64,000 nucleotides of DNA, taken from the NCBI GenBank assembly GCA_958496175.1, contig OY292280.1, forward strand, positions 22,444,001-22,508,000, in the 5' to 3' direction. Every line of letters starts with the position of its first letter. Position 1 is the stretch's first letter. The notes under the pieces were generated by a model, which had not been told where the DNA came from, ran no database searches, and saw only the letters and a list, made by a program, of their open reading frames with translations. The position numbers and the translations under genes are program-made. Source of the stretch: Sisyra terminalis (lineage: Eukaryota > Arthropoda > Insecta > Neuroptera > Sisyridae). Below, piece by piece: positions 48,609-62,591 of this stretch.

Positions 48609-50822
48609 GGAAAACTTTTAGGTCCTTGATCCTTTTTTTCAAGAAAACAAATTTGTATTTAAATAGCATTAGCTAGCACAATAGGTGAATTTTAAATATC
48701 GAAAAAACCATTAACGATATCGAAAACTTTAGGTTTTATTGGATTTTTGTTTCGATCGTAACGTAATATAGCTATGGTGTGAATTTCATCGAGAAATTCG
48801 ACAAACATTTTTTTGAAAAAAGTCGACGTACATTTGGTCGACGAAATAAAATTTCTCTGAAGTGAAAAAAAAAGTTTTTCCCCTTAAGCTTTTCCGGGAC
48901 CAAATTTATACCATCGATAGAGTAATTCAAGCGCTATCGAATGAGCCTACTATCGTTAACCTACGATCGATAGTTATCGCTACAAATGGCTTTGAAGTTG
49001 GAAAAAGTGAAAAAAATCGCCAATTTAGGCCTATTTTTGGGATTCTTCAGAATTTCTGCCGGAAAATTTTCGCCAAAAAAATGAAAAATTGTATAATTAA
49101 AAATGATTTTTAGGCTTCTCGGAGCGTAACTAAGCCCTTCCCGAAATCCCATTTCACTAAATTCGAAAATTCGAGGTCCCCCCCCCAAAGAAAAAAACCG
49201 AAAAAATTGACTTCAGGATATGTTTTTTAGGCCTCCCGTGACGTAACTAAGCCATTCCCAGAGTCCTACATCCCGAAATTCGAAAATTCGGTAATTTTTC
49301 GGGAATGACGTCATTGGGTGGCGACGTATGTGTGACGTCATATATATGAAAAGAGTGACGTCACAAACCTTTGAGCAAAAATAAAATGAAAAATATATAG
49401 CATCATCGATCGATCATTTCGAACCCCGAAAGGTTGGAACTGTTCGATCGAATATTTCGATGATACAATGTCTGGAATGAGGAATTAATGTTAATTAGAT
49501 ATATTATAAGCTGTAAGGAATAGAAATCAATTATTAGAAATTATAAAAATCCGGGACCAATCGGGATGCGAACCAGGGACCTCGACTCCGAACAACAGCA
49601 ACGGCGACCAAGACGACTCGGCTATCAGATGATATATGTAAATGACCTTAAAACTCATACATAAACAATTCTTATGAGATTTTTGGAAAATTGAAAAAAA
49701 AATTCGATCGATGGAGTTGGAATTTTCCAAAAATATTTTAACCGCAGCTGCTCCATGTTAAAGTTGGAAAATTTTACTAAAAACTTTGCATCACTTTAAG
49801 GTCCTTGATCCTTTTTTTCGAAAAAAACAACATTTGTATTTTAAAAGAATTTCTTCAGAAAATTAAAATGTAGGTATATATAAAAAAAATCGATAAGGAA
49901 ATCAAAAAGTTAAGATATTTTTCGATATTGTCTTTATCGTATTATTCGATAATCTATCGAAAAATATTGAACTTACCTTACTTACCTAATCGTTGCATTA
50001 TCTTAACTTTTCTTTGTATCTTAACTCTGAAATATAAAATTCAGGAGGATGGGTGCGGAAAATCAAATTGAAACAATATGTTCAATTAACATAAATTTAT
50101 TAATGATAAATATCAATACTGTTTATAATAAATTACAATATTAGTTTTTCCATTATTACAATAGTTTATATAATTTATGTAAAAGTATCAATTATTATAA
50201 TCATATAGAAATATTAAGTTAATTAAATTTTCTTGATTTACAGATATTTTCACTATTTATCACTTAAACCACTTTATAACTTCACATTCACTGAATTATT
50301 AAAACACAATTTACAGCTCTGATTGTTGTAGTAAATCCATTAGTAATTTTCTCGGTAGATATCAATTGTGGAAATGATATCCTTTATGAATTTGATGGAT
50401 GATCCTCCAAAGATCCGCATTTATTCCTCAAACGTCCATTCGGAAATGATGAACATCTCAACTCCAATGAATAATTCTCCGTTGTCATCGGTCAGCTTCT
50501 TCTGGAACGAAAAGATCAATAAATAATCAAAAATCAATAATAAAATATTTGGAAGTCTCAAAAGTACAGCGACTTACCAATTATTTATCTCCCAACAAGA
50601 TGATACATTCTTTAGCGCAAAAACAATGTCTTTGTCCTTAGTTTCTTGGTAATTTGGATCTGTAAAAATATATTTTATAATTATTTAAACAAATTATACT
50701 TTCTAGCTACATTAACATGTATAGGTACTGGGGAACATATAATTTGCATAATGAAAACATTGGTTGCTTCTGCATTTATTAACACAAAAGTCACTTCCAA
50801 TTCTTTTTCATTTACCTATGTA
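48609..50822 (+). repeat. Module A, macro-unit 2, first copy
   Basis: Counterpart of 34,626-36,840. TGACGTCA triplet starting at 49,306 and tRNA-like family 1 module at about 49,551-49,632 (minus). Confidence 0.8.
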
Positions 50823-51012
50823 GCATAGATTTAACACTTGTGGGAACGTCACTGGACTTTTTACATTTCACATTAAACATGCTGTGCAAATTTTTCCATA
50901 TACAAAGCCCATTGAAGGTATGAAATTGTGCATCAATTTGGAGGCAGATGAAATCATCAAACCCTTCAATATTCAAGTGCTTCTAACTTCGTCAAATAGG
51001 TAAGGGATGACT

Positions 51013-51066
51013 TTGTAGCCGGGCTGATAAGTATGTTGAGGGAACAATCTCCGGGTTCGAACCTTG
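51013..51066 (+). repeat. tRNA-Ser-like module, family 2, shortened (copy 2)
   Basis: Counterpart of 37,031-37,084, with the same A-box-like gtagccgggctg and B box ggttcgaacc. Confidence 0.5.
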
Positions 51067-51203
51067 AAATTGCCATATGAAGGATATCCGTAGATGGTGT
51101 CCGGTCGCTGCTTATTGCTTAAATACATTTCTTACAGTTGTATCTAGCTACTCGAGGACCAATCTTTAAATGGAGTCATCAAAAAATGAACAAGACCTAA
51201 CAT

Positions 51204-51450
51204 TTAATTATTTATGTCAATAGGAAATGAGGATTGTTTTCTGATAAATTTGTACAGTACCTGCAGCATTTCTTCGGACGTTTTCCAGATGATTTTCTGA
51301 AAAATAAACGATGGTAAGTGCAAGTGTTTTATTCCTGTAAAAAGTTGTTACTTTCAATTCGAAAAGGTTTGCAACTACCTTTGGGGCATAGACGGTATAG
51401 ACCCAAAGAATAATAAGTGTCAATTTCACCAAACAATCGTTCCTATTCAT
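51204..51450 (-). CDS. Candidate two-exon small secreted-peptide gene (copy 2)
   Basis: Counterpart of 37,222-37,468: exon 1 51,450 down to 51,379 (24 codons with the hydrophobic signal-like run), intron-like 82 nt, exon 2 51,296 down to 51,204 (30 codons and TAA). I see no difference from copy 1 in exons or splice sites. Same caveats apply. Confidence 0.3.
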
Positions 51451-51770
51451 AGTAGGTAAGTTTTATTCCGTTTTCACCGGAAAATATGCAGATTTCTGCT
51501 ACTCTCCGGAACGATTTACTGGACGGCTATGCTGGAACCGGAGGTTTCGAATTCGATTGGCGAATGAGCCCAATATGTTTTGCTACCATAATAATTGGTT
51601 TTAATTTCTTTTAACTTACGTTGGCTCACATTATCACTTAATAACATGAACCCTCGTTTCCAAATTTTAGCACCATGTGATCAATCGATCAACGATAGCC
51701 TTCGACATTTGGAAATGATTGATTGATCGATCGATGATTTACCTATATGTTTTTCCAATTAAATCATAGT

Positions 51771-52222
51771 CAAGGATGATTTAATCTTTAATATTCAACT
51801 CAATTTTGGCGAAACAAAACATCCCTTATATCCTTTTTATGCACTCGAAAATTGTCCTTTTTGAAACTTTGAAACGATATTGCGGGTGTCCTGTGGCACA
51901 CAGGATAAAAATTTTTTCACTCCACATCTCACGTAAGGACATTGTTTAATAATCCGTTGCGAAAATTAGCTGTTATAAGGAAAAGTCACCCCTCAAAAAT
52001 GACCTTCTTTCAAGCCAATTTGGTGCTAGGGTTTTCACCTCCTTAATTTCCCAATTTAATTTTCCAAGGATCTAGTGAACCAATGCTTATGATTTTTTGC
52101 ATCATGGTTAAGGATGATTTAATCTTTAATATTCAACTCAATTTTGGCGAAACAAAACATCCCTTATATCCTTTTTAAGCACTCGAAAATTGTCCTTTTT
52201 GAAAATTTGAATCGATATTGCG
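51771..52222 (-). repeat. Degenerate inverted satellite monomers (copy 2)
   Basis: Counterpart of 37,789-38,240: one full and one partial old monomer, opposite in orientation to the arrays. Confidence 0.85.
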
Positions 52223-52306
52223 ATATTGGTTCGAAAAAAACCTTTATTTAACGGTGTTACAGGCGATTGAAGATTGGATGGTTTTATGATTTTTTCTGCC
52301 ACATGG

Positions 52307-55300
52307 ATTGTCGATTTCATCCCTTAAACGAGCTTTGTTTTCGAAATAATTAGCACAGCTTGTATGGGAGGACTTAAACTTTCTGTTTGGATTTCTCCAT
52401 TGTAAGTTTGTTCAATTTTTACCAGTTTCCATGTAGTCAATTGCATCTCTTATGTGTGAAAAATCAAAAGCAGTAAGTTCATAATTCAGTTTTTAAATTA
52501 TTGTTTTTTTTTTCTAACAAATCTAATTTGTTGACAATTCGAATTGTTTAGAATTTTGAATTAAGACAACGCCAAAATGCATTCGACTTTTGTTGGAAGC
52601 TATGAGTACATCCACCTGACTCACAGGTGGCACTAAAAACTTAAGGTGGTTCAATTGACATACATGTCAAGAGTTCACACGTTCTAGCATAGGTGGAGAT
52701 ACGATACATGTCAATGCGACAGCTTATTTTTGAAAGTTATTAGTTCATAATTGACTTTAGTTTATCCAAATAAATTGAATATTTTATGTTATGGTTGTTT
52801 GAGCTGATGGCCAATGTTACATTTTAACTTCATAAAATCAGAATCGAATTAAATAAATGTGAAACAGATAATGTTTATTGTGAAATTGTAGGTATGGACG
52901 CAATGTTTATATGGGGTTATATGTACTTTCTGTTACTTTTGTAGATATTTTCCAACGTTTAACTAACTAATGAACGACAAAAATGAATTTTTAAAATATA
53001 TTTAAAAATAATTCATTCAGAGAAGAATCTAATCAAATAATCTGCAAATGTAAGCCACTGGGAGTGCAGCTTAAGTATTGGGAATATCAGAAGAATATCT
53101 CAATCCACGGGATAAACAGGAAGATAATAAAAGATCAGGTTTTGATCACCGAATTAGGCATAATAGCGACTTAAACCATGGTTGTAATTGAAAGTCCTCC
53201 TCATGGAGAGCTGATTTTTGCAATACAGTTAAGAATGATTCAGTTTTAAATGGCAGCAATTTTCTGCGAAAGAAAACCATCTCTTATATCCTTTTTATGT
53301 TCTTGAAAATTGTCCTTTTTGAAACTTTGAAAAAACAGCCCTTATCAGAAAAAGCAATCTTGCAACTTTGTTAATAAATGCAGAAGTTTAGCAATCATTG
53401 TTTCATTATGGAAATTATGTAAATGGGCTGCGCCATATGTTCCCCAGTCTACATGTTAATGTCCCTAAAAAACTACAATTTGTTTAAATATTAATAAAAT
53501 ATATTTTTACAGATCCATACCAAGACATACTAAGAATCTGAGGCCCAAGACATTGTTTTTGCGCTGAAGAAAGTATCATCATTTTGGGAGATAAATGATT
53601 GGTAAGTCGCTGTACTTTTGAGACCTCCAAATATTTTATTATTGATTTTTGATTATTTATTGATCTTTTCGTTCCAGAAGAAGCTGACCGATGACAACGG
53701 AGAATTATTCATTGGAGTTGAGATGTTCATCATTTCCGAATGGACGTTTGAGGAATAAATGCGGATCTTTGGAGGATCATCCATCAAATTCATAAAGGAT
53801 ATCATTTCCACAATTGATATCTACCGAGAAGATCACTAATGGATTTACTACAACAATCTGTGCTGTAAATTGTGTTTTAATAATTCAGTGAATGTGAAGT
53901 TATAAAGTGGTTTAAGTGATAAAGTGGTTTAAGTGATAAATAGTGAAAATATCTGTAAATCAAGAAAATTTTACTAATTTTATATTTCTATATGATTTTA
54001 ATAATTTAAAATTTTTACATAAATTATATAAACTCTTGTAATAATGGAAAAACTAATATTGTAATTTATTATAAACTGTATTGATATTTAACATTAATAA
54101 ATTTATGTTAATTGAACATATTGTTTCAATTTGATTTTCCGCACCCATCCTCCTGAATTTTATATTTCAGAGTTAAGATACAAAGAAAAGTTAAGATAAT
54201 GCAACGATTAGGTAAGTAAGGTAAGTTCAATATTTTTCGATAGATTATCGAATAATACGATAAAGACAATATCGAAAAATATCTTAACTTTTTGATTTCC
54301 TTATCGATTTTTTTTATATATACATTTTAATTTTCTGAAGAAACTCTTTTGAAATACAAATGTTGTTTTTTTCGAAAAAAAGGATCTAGGACCTTAAAAT
54401 GTTGCAATGTTTTTAGTAAAATTTTCCAACTTTAACATGGAGCAGCTATGGTTAAAAGGTTTTTGGAAAATTCCAACTCCTTCGATCGAAATTTTTTTTC
54501 AATTTTCCACAAATCTCATAAGAATTGTTTATGTATGAGTTTTAAGGTCATTTACATATATCATCTGATAGCCGAGTCGTCTTGGTCGCCGTTGCTGTTG
54601 TTCGGAGTCGAGGTCCCTGGTTCGCATCCCGATTGGTCCCGGATTTTTATAATTTCTAATAATTGATTTCTCTTCCTTACAGTTTATAATATAACTAATT
54701 AACATTAATTCCTCATTCCAGACATTGTATCATCGAAATATTCGATCGAACAGTTCCAACCTTTCGGGGTTCGAAATGATCGATCGATGATGCTATATAT
54801 TTTTCATTTTATTTTTGCTCAATGGTTTTGTGACGTCACTCTTTTCATATATATGACGTCACACATACGTCGCCACCCAATGACGTCATTCCCGAAAAAT
54901 TACCGAATTTTCGATTTTCGGGAAGTAGGACTCTGGGAATGGCTTAGTTACGTCACGGGAGGCCTAAAAAACATATCCTGAAGTCAATTTTTTCGGTTTT
55001 TTTTTTGGGGGGGGGGACCTCGAATTTTCGAATTTAGTGAAATGGGATTTCGGGAATGGCTTAGTTACGCTCCGAGAAGCCTAAAAATCATTTTAATTAT
55101 ACAATTTTTCATTTTTTTGGCGAAAATTTTCCTGCCGAAATTCTGAAGAATCCCAAAAATAGGCCTAAATTGGCGATTTTTTTCACTTTTTCCTTCTTCA
55201 AAGCCATTTGTAGCGATAACTATCGATCGTAGGTTAACGATAGTAGGCTCATTCGATAGTGCTTGAATTACTCTATCGATGGTATAAATTTGGTCCCGGA

Positions 55301-55655
55301 AAAGCTTAAGGGGAAAAACTTTTTTTTTTCTCTTCAGAGAAATTTTATTTCGTCGACCAAATGTACATCGATTTTTTTCAAAAAAATGTTTGTCGAATTT
55401 CTCGATGAAATTCACACCATAGCTATATTACGTTACGATCGAAACAAAAATCCAATAAAACCAAAAGTTTTCGATATCGATAATGGTTTTTTCGATATTT
55501 AAAATTCACCTATTGGGCTAGCTAATGCTATTTAAATACAAATTTCTTTTCTTGAAAAAAAGGATCAAGGACCTAAAAGTTTTCCAATGTGGATTCACAT
55601 CTTTTCCGATCGTATCATGGAGCACCTATGGTTAAATTTTTTCCGGAAAATTCCA
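52307..55655. repeat. Palindrome left arm, macro-unit 2
   Basis: Counterpart of 38,325-41,672. Contains inverted module A with exon-like blocks (+ strand, from 53,513), tRNA-like family 1 module at about 54,565-54,643 and TGACGTCA triplet at 54,831-54,888. Confidence 0.87.
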
Positions 55656-55695
55656 TGAAAATCGTTCTGGTGACCATTTGATCAAAAGATTTTAT
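55656..55695. other. Palindrome centre, macro-unit 2
   Basis: 40-nt non-pairing centre, identical in position to 41,673-41,712. Confidence 0.83.
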
Positions 55696-58600
55696 TGGAA
55701 TTTTCCGGCCAAATTTTAACCATAGGAGCTCCATGTTACGATCGGAAAAGATGTAAGACCGCATTGGAAATTTTTTAGTTCCTTGATCCTTTTTTTCAAG
55801 AAAACAAATTTGTATTTAAATAGCATAAGCTAGCACAATAGGTGAATTTTAAATATCGAAAAAACCATTAACGATATCGAAAACTTTTGGTTTTATTGGA
55901 TTTTTGTTTCGATCGTAACGTAATATAGCTATGGTGTGAATTTCATCGAGAAATTCGACAAACATTTTTTTGAAAAAAATCGACGTACATTTGGTCGACG
56001 AAATAAAATTTCTCAGGAGTGGAAAAAAAAAGTTTTTTCCCTTAAGCTTTTCCGGGACCAAATTTACACCATCGATAGAGTAATTCAAGCGCTATCGAAT
56101 GAGCCTACTATCGTTACCCTACGATCGATAGTTATCGCTACAAATGGCATTGAAGTGGGAAAAAGTGAAAAAAAACGCCTATTTAGGCCTACTTTTGGGA
56201 TTTTTTAGAAAACCGGCCCAAAAATTTTTCGCCAAAAAATGAAAAATTATATAATTAAAAATTATATTTAGGCTTCTCGGAGCGTAACTAAGCCATTCCC
56301 GAAATCCCATTTCACTAAATTCGAAAATTCGAGGTCCCCCCCCAAAAAAAAAAACCGAAAAAATTGACTTCAGGATATGTTTTTTAGGCCTCCCGTGACG
56401 TAACTAAGCCATTCCCAGAATCCTACTTCCCGAAAATTCGTTCATTTTTCGAATTTTTCGGGAATGACGTCATTGGGAGGTGACGTATGTGTGAAGTCAT
56501 ATATATATGAAAATGAGTGACGTCACAAAACCATTGAGCAAAAATAAAATGATAAATATATTGCATCATCGATCGATCGATCATTTCCAACCCCGAAAGG
56601 CTGGAACTGTTCGATCGAATATTTCGATGATACAATGTCTGGAATGAGGAATTAATGTTAATTAGTTATATTATAAACTGTAAGGAAGAGAAATCAATTA
56701 TTAGAAATTATAAAAATCCGGGACCAATCGGGATGCGAACCAGGGACCTCGACTCCGAACAACAGCAACGGCGACCAAGACGACTCGGCTATCAGATGAT
56801 ATATGTAAATGACCTTAAAACTCATACATAAACAATTCTTATGAGATTTGTGGAAAATTGAAAAAAAATTTCGATCGAAGGAGTTGGAATTTTCCAAAAA
56901 CCTTATAACCATAGCTGCTCAATGTTAAAGTTGGAAAATTTTACTAAAAACATTGCAACATTTTAAGATCCTTGATCCTTTTTGTCGACAAAAACCAATT
57001 TGTATTTCAAAAGAGTTTCTTCAGAAAATTAAAATTTATATATAATGAAAAATCGATAAGGACTTCAAAAAGTTGAGATATTTTTCGATATTGGCTTTAT
57101 CGAATTATTCGATAATCTATCGAATAATATTGAACTTACCTTACTTACCTCTTCGTTGCATTATCTTAACTTTTCTTTGTATCTTAACTCTGAAATATAA
57201 AATTCAAGAGGATTGGTGCGGAAAAACGAATTGAAAAAATATATTCAATTAAAATAAATTTATTAATATTAAATATCAATTCAGTTTATAATAAATTACA
57301 ATATTATTTTCTCCATTATTACAATAGTTTATATAATTTATGTAAAAGTATCAATTATTATAATCATATAGAAATATAAAGTTAATACAATTTTCTTGAT
57401 TTTTCAGATATTTTCACTATTTATCACTTAAACCACTTTATCACTTCACATTCACTGAATTATTAAAACACAATTTACAGCACAGATTGTTGTAGTAAAT
57501 CCATTAGTGATCTTCTTGGTAGATATCAATTGTGGAAATGATATCCCACAGGAATTTGCTTGATGATCCTCCAACGATCCACATTTATTCCTCAAACGTC
57601 CATTTGGAAATGATGAACATCTCAACTCCAATGAATAATTCCCCGTTGTCATCGGTCAGCTTCTTCTGGAACGAAAAGATCAATAAATAATCAAAAATCA
57701 ATAATAAAATATTTGGAGGTCTCAAAAGTACAGCGACTTACCAATCATTTATCTCCCAAAATGATGATACATTCTTCAGCGCAAAAACAATGTCTTGGTC
57801 CTTAGTTTCTTGGTAATTTGGATCTGTAAAAATATATATCATTAATATTTAAACAAACTATACTTTCTAGGGACATTAACTTGAACACAGGGGAACATAT
57901 GGCGCAGCCCCTTACATAATTTCCATAATGAAACAATGGTTGCTAAACTTCTGCTTTTATTAACAAAGTTGCAAGATTGCTTTTTCTGATAAGGGCTGTT
58001 TTTTCAAAGTTTCAAAAAGGACAATTTTCAAGTACATAAAAAGGATATAAGAGATGGTTTTCTTTCGTAGAAAATTGCTGCCATTTAAAACTGACTCATT
58101 CTTAACTGTATTGCAAAAATCAGCTCTCCATGAGGAGGACTTTCAATTACAACCATGGTTTAAGTCGCTATTATGCCTAATTCGGTGATCAAAACCTGAT
58201 CTTTTATTATCTTCCTGTTTATCCCGTGGATTGAGATATTCTTCTGATATTCACAATACTTAAGCTGCACTCCCAGTGGCTTACATTTGCAGATTATTTG
58301 ATTAGATTCTTCTCTGAATGAATTATTTTTAAATATATTTTAAAAATTCATTTTTGTCGTTCATTAGTTAGTTAAACGTTGGAAAATATCTACAAAAGTA
58401 ACAGAAAGTACATATAACCTCATATAAACATTGCGCCCATACCGACAATTTTACAATAAATATTACCTGTTTCACATTTATTTATTCGATTTTGATTTTA
58501 TGAAGTTAAAATGTAACATTGGCCATCAGATCAAACAACCATAACATTAAATATTAAATTTATTTGGATAAACTAAAGTCAATTATGAACTAATAACTTT

Positions 58601-59018
58601 CAAAAATAAGCTGTCGCATTGACATGTATCGTATCTCCACCTATGCTAGAACGTGTGAACTCTTGACATGTATGTCAATTGAACCACCTTAAGTTTTTAG
58701 TGCCACCTGTGAGTCAGAAGGATGTACTCATAGCTTCCAACAAAATACGAATCGCATTTTGGCGTTGTCTTAATTCAAAATTCTAAACAATTCGAATTGT
58801 CAATACATAAGAAATGTTAGAAATAAGCAATAAATTTAAAAATTAAATATAATTACTTACTGCTTTTGATTTTTCACACATAAGAGATGAAATTGAGTAG
58901 GAAATTGAATATGAAATAAAGGCATGCCAATCGAAAACTTAAGTTCATCCGTACATGCTGGGCAAATTTTTCCGAAAACCAAGCTCGTTTAAGGGATGAC
59001 CTCGGCAATTTGGTGACG
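55696..59018. repeat. Palindrome right arm, macro-unit 2
   Basis: Counterpart of 41,713-45,035, with TGACGTCA sites from 56,465, tRNA-like family 1 module near 56,717-56,796 (minus), and a degenerate partial monomer near 58,001-58,120. Confidence 0.87.
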
Positions 59019-59083
59019 TTATGGCATTATTTCTAGACTTAAAAAAATATAAATAAATAATAAAAAAAAAATATGACATTTTC

Positions 59084-59149
59084 AAGGTTCGAACCCGGAG
59101 ATTGTTGCTTTAGATTCTCTCAACATATCCACTCGGCTACAACTGCACG
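59084..59149 (-). repeat. tRNA-Ser-like module, family 2 (copy 2)
   Basis: Counterpart of 45,101-45,166, with both pol III boxes intact. Confidence 0.55.
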
Positions 59150-60046
59150 TGTTTGCATTAAATAAAAACTTATATATAAATATTTCTCAGATCACAAAAT
59201 TCAATTTTCTTTCGGGATCGAAATATTTGAAATTTTCCAAAACAAATTGAAACCATAGCTGCTCCATAATACTTCCGGAAAATGTGTCAATATACATAGT
59301 AACATTTTGATGTTTTTCCCCATTTTTTTCGATATTTAAAATTCTAAGAAACGGTAATGCATTGTTGTCGTATGAACAAATATGTACTGCTCTTCTTTAA
59401 AGTAAATCAAAACCAACTATCAACTTTAAGAATTTAATTCCGCAAAAAGAAAACAAAATAAGTTTTCTCGTAAATTCCAATAAGATATTCAACTCTTTTG
59501 TTGTTGTTGTACTATATTTGTACAATAACATAGGAAATAATATGAGAAATATCGTGAAAAATCATATAGTTTGGTAGGCAATCTGCTTACACCAAAGTAA
59601 AAAACAAAATAAATGGTTGCATAAATGTTGCATTTAATAACATTTCTCGGGTAATTTTAGGGCCGCTTTATGGTTTAATTTGTAATTTGTAAGGGTTATT
59701 TGAAATTTTTCATAAAAATATAAGTCCATCCGTACATGCTGTGCAAATTTGTCCGAAAACTAACCACATTTAAGGGATGAAATCGACAATCAAAGTGGCA
59801 GAAGAAATCATCAAACTTCAAGTGTTTGTAACGTCAAGGGATCAAATAAGGGATGGTTTTCGATCCAGATAAAGTTTCGGGTTCGTAACAATGTATTAAA
59901 CGATAATATAACAATCTATTTCAAATTCGAGAAAAGAAAATTTTTCACCAAAATAAACCGTGGGTTAACCATCGTTAATTTTTCACGAAAATCGTAAACT
60001 TTATAAATAAATTATTAAACAATGTCCTTACGTGAGGAGTGGAGTG
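59150..60046. repeat. Spacer-2 tail, macro-unit 2
   Basis: Counterpart of 45,167-46,063; no gene seen. Confidence 0.6.
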
Positions 60047-62591
60047 AAAATTTTTTTATCCTGAGTGCAAAAGGACAACCGCAATATCGTTTCAAACTTT
60101 CAAAAGGGACAATTTTCTACGGCATAAAAAGGACATAAGGGATGTTTTCCTCACTAAATTAAAGTTGAATATTATAAACTAAACCATTCTTAACCACTAT
60201 GCAAAAAATAAAAAGCATTTGTTACGTATATCTTTGGAAAATTGAAACTGGAAATTAAATTGATGAAAGTCTATGGGAAAAAATTCGACTGATATTGGGT
60301 CATTTAAAGAAGGTGACTTTTCATTATGAGGTCTAGTTTTCTCAACGGATTTTGAATTAAGGCTATCAAGTGAAATATAATAGGAAAACAATTTTGTCCT
60401 GTGTGCCAAAAGACACCCGCAATATCGATTCAAACTTTCAAAAAGGACAATTTTCTAATGCATAAAAAGGACAAAAGGGATGTTTTCCTCACTAAATTAA
60501 AGTAGAATATTATAAACTAAACCATTCTTAACCACTATGCAAAAAATAAAAAGCATTTGTTACGTATATCTTTGGAAAATTGAAACTGGAAATTAAATTG
60601 ATGAAAGTCTATGCGAAAAAATTCGACTGATATTGGGTCATTTAAAGAAGGTGACTTTTCATTATGAGGTCTAGTTTTCTCAACGGATTCAGAATTAAGG
60701 CTATCAAGTGAAATATAATAGGAAATCAATTTTGTCCTGTGTGCCAAAAGACACCCGCAATATCGTTTCAAACTTTCAAAAAGGACAATTTTCTAATGCA
60801 TAAAAAGGACATAAGGGATGATTTCCTTCACTAAATTAAAGTAGAATATTATAAACTAAACCATTCTTAACCACTATGCAAAAAATAAAAAGCATTTGTT
60901 ACGTATATCTTTGGAAAATTGAAACTGGAAATTAAATTGATGAAAGTCTATGCGAAAAAATTCGACTGATATTGGGTCATTTAAAGAAGGTGACTTTTCA
61001 TTATGAGGTCTAGTTTTCTCAACGGATTCTGAATTAAGGCTATCAAGTGAAATATAATAGGAAATCAATTTTGTCCTGTGTGCCAAAAGACACCCGCAAT
61101 ATCGTTTCAAACTTTCAAAAAGGACAATTTTCTAATGCATAAAAAGGACATAAGGGATGTTTTCCTTCACTAAATTAAAGTAGAATATTATAAACTAAAC
61201 CATTCTTAACCACTTTGCAAAAAATAAAAAGCATTTGTTACGAATATCTTTGGAAAATTTAAACTGGAAATTAAATTGATGAAAGTCTATGCGAAAAAAT
61301 TCGACTGATATTGGGTCATTTAAAGAAGGTGACTTTTCATTATGAGGTCGAGTTTTCTCAACGGATTCTGAATAAAGGCTATCAAGTGAAATATAATAGG
61401 AAATCAATTTTGTCCTGTGTGCCAAAAGACACCCGCAATATCGTTTCAAACTTTCAAAAAGGACAATTTTCTAATGCATAAAAAGGACATAAGGGATGAT
61501 TTCCTTCACTAAATTAAAGTAGAATATTATAAACTAAACCATTCTTAACCACTATGCAAAAAATAAAAAGCATTTGTTTCGTATATCTTTGGAAAATTGA
61601 AACTGGAAATTAAATTGATGAAAGTCTATGCGAAAAAATTCGACTGATATTGGGTCATTTAAAGAAGGTGACTTTTCATTATGAGGTCTAGTTTTCTCAA
61701 CGGATTCTGAATTAAGGCTATCAAGTGAAATATAATAGGAAATCAATTTTGTCCTGTGTGCCAAAAGACACCCGCAATATCGATTCAAACTTTCAAAAAG
61801 GACAATTTTCTAATGCATAAAAAGGACATAAGGGATGTTTTCCTTCACTAAATTAAAGTAGAATATTATAAACTAAACCATTCTTATCCACTATGCAAAA
61901 AATAAAAAGCATTTGTTATGTATATCTTTGGAAAATTGAAACTGGAAATTAAATTGATGAAAGTCTATGCGAAAAAATTCGACTGATATTGGGTCATTTA
62001 AAGAAGGTGACTTTTCATTATGAGGTCTAGTTTTCTCAACGGATTTAGAATTAAGGCTATCAAGTGAAATATAATAGGAAATCAATTTTGTCCTGTGTGC
62101 CAAAAGACACCCGCAATATCGTTTCAAACTTTCAAAAAGGACAATTTTCTAATGCATAAAAAGGACATAAGGGATGTTTTCCTCACTAAATTAAAGTAGA
62201 ATATTATAAACTAAACCATTCTTATCCACTATGCAAAAAATAAAAAGCATTTGTTACGTATATCTTTGGAAAATAGAAACTGGAAATTAAATTGATGAAA
62301 GTCTATGCGAAAAAATTCGACTGATATTGGGTCATTTAAAGAAGGGGACTTTTCATTATGAGGTCTAGTTTTCTCAACGGATTTAGAATTAAGGCTATCA
62401 AGTGAAATATAATGTGAAAAAAATTTTGTCCTGTGTGCCAAAAGACACCCGCAATATCGTTTCAAACTTTCAAGAAGGACAATTTTCTAATGCATAAAAA
62501 GGACATAAGGGATGTTTTCCTTCACTAAATTAAAGTATATTATAAACTAATCCATTCTTAACCACTATGCAAAAAATAAAAAGCATTTGTT
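60047..62591. repeat. Satellite array 4 (about 7.5 monomers)
   Basis: Monomer for monomer the same as array 3, including the diverged left-edge monomer, the acgaatatc/aaatttaaac monomer (61,195-61,449) and the gaaggggac monomer (62,229-62,465). Confidence 0.95.

Larger units (their letters stand above)
48609..62591. repeat. 14-kb macro-unit, copy 2 (spacer 2 plus array 4)
   Basis: Exactly 13,983 bp, the same length as copy 1, with the same order: module A, tRNA-like, minus-strand candidate gene, inverted old monomers, palindrome, tail and array. Where copies 1 and 2 differ at 35,079/49,062, the partial copy 3 agrees with copy 2. Confidence 0.93.
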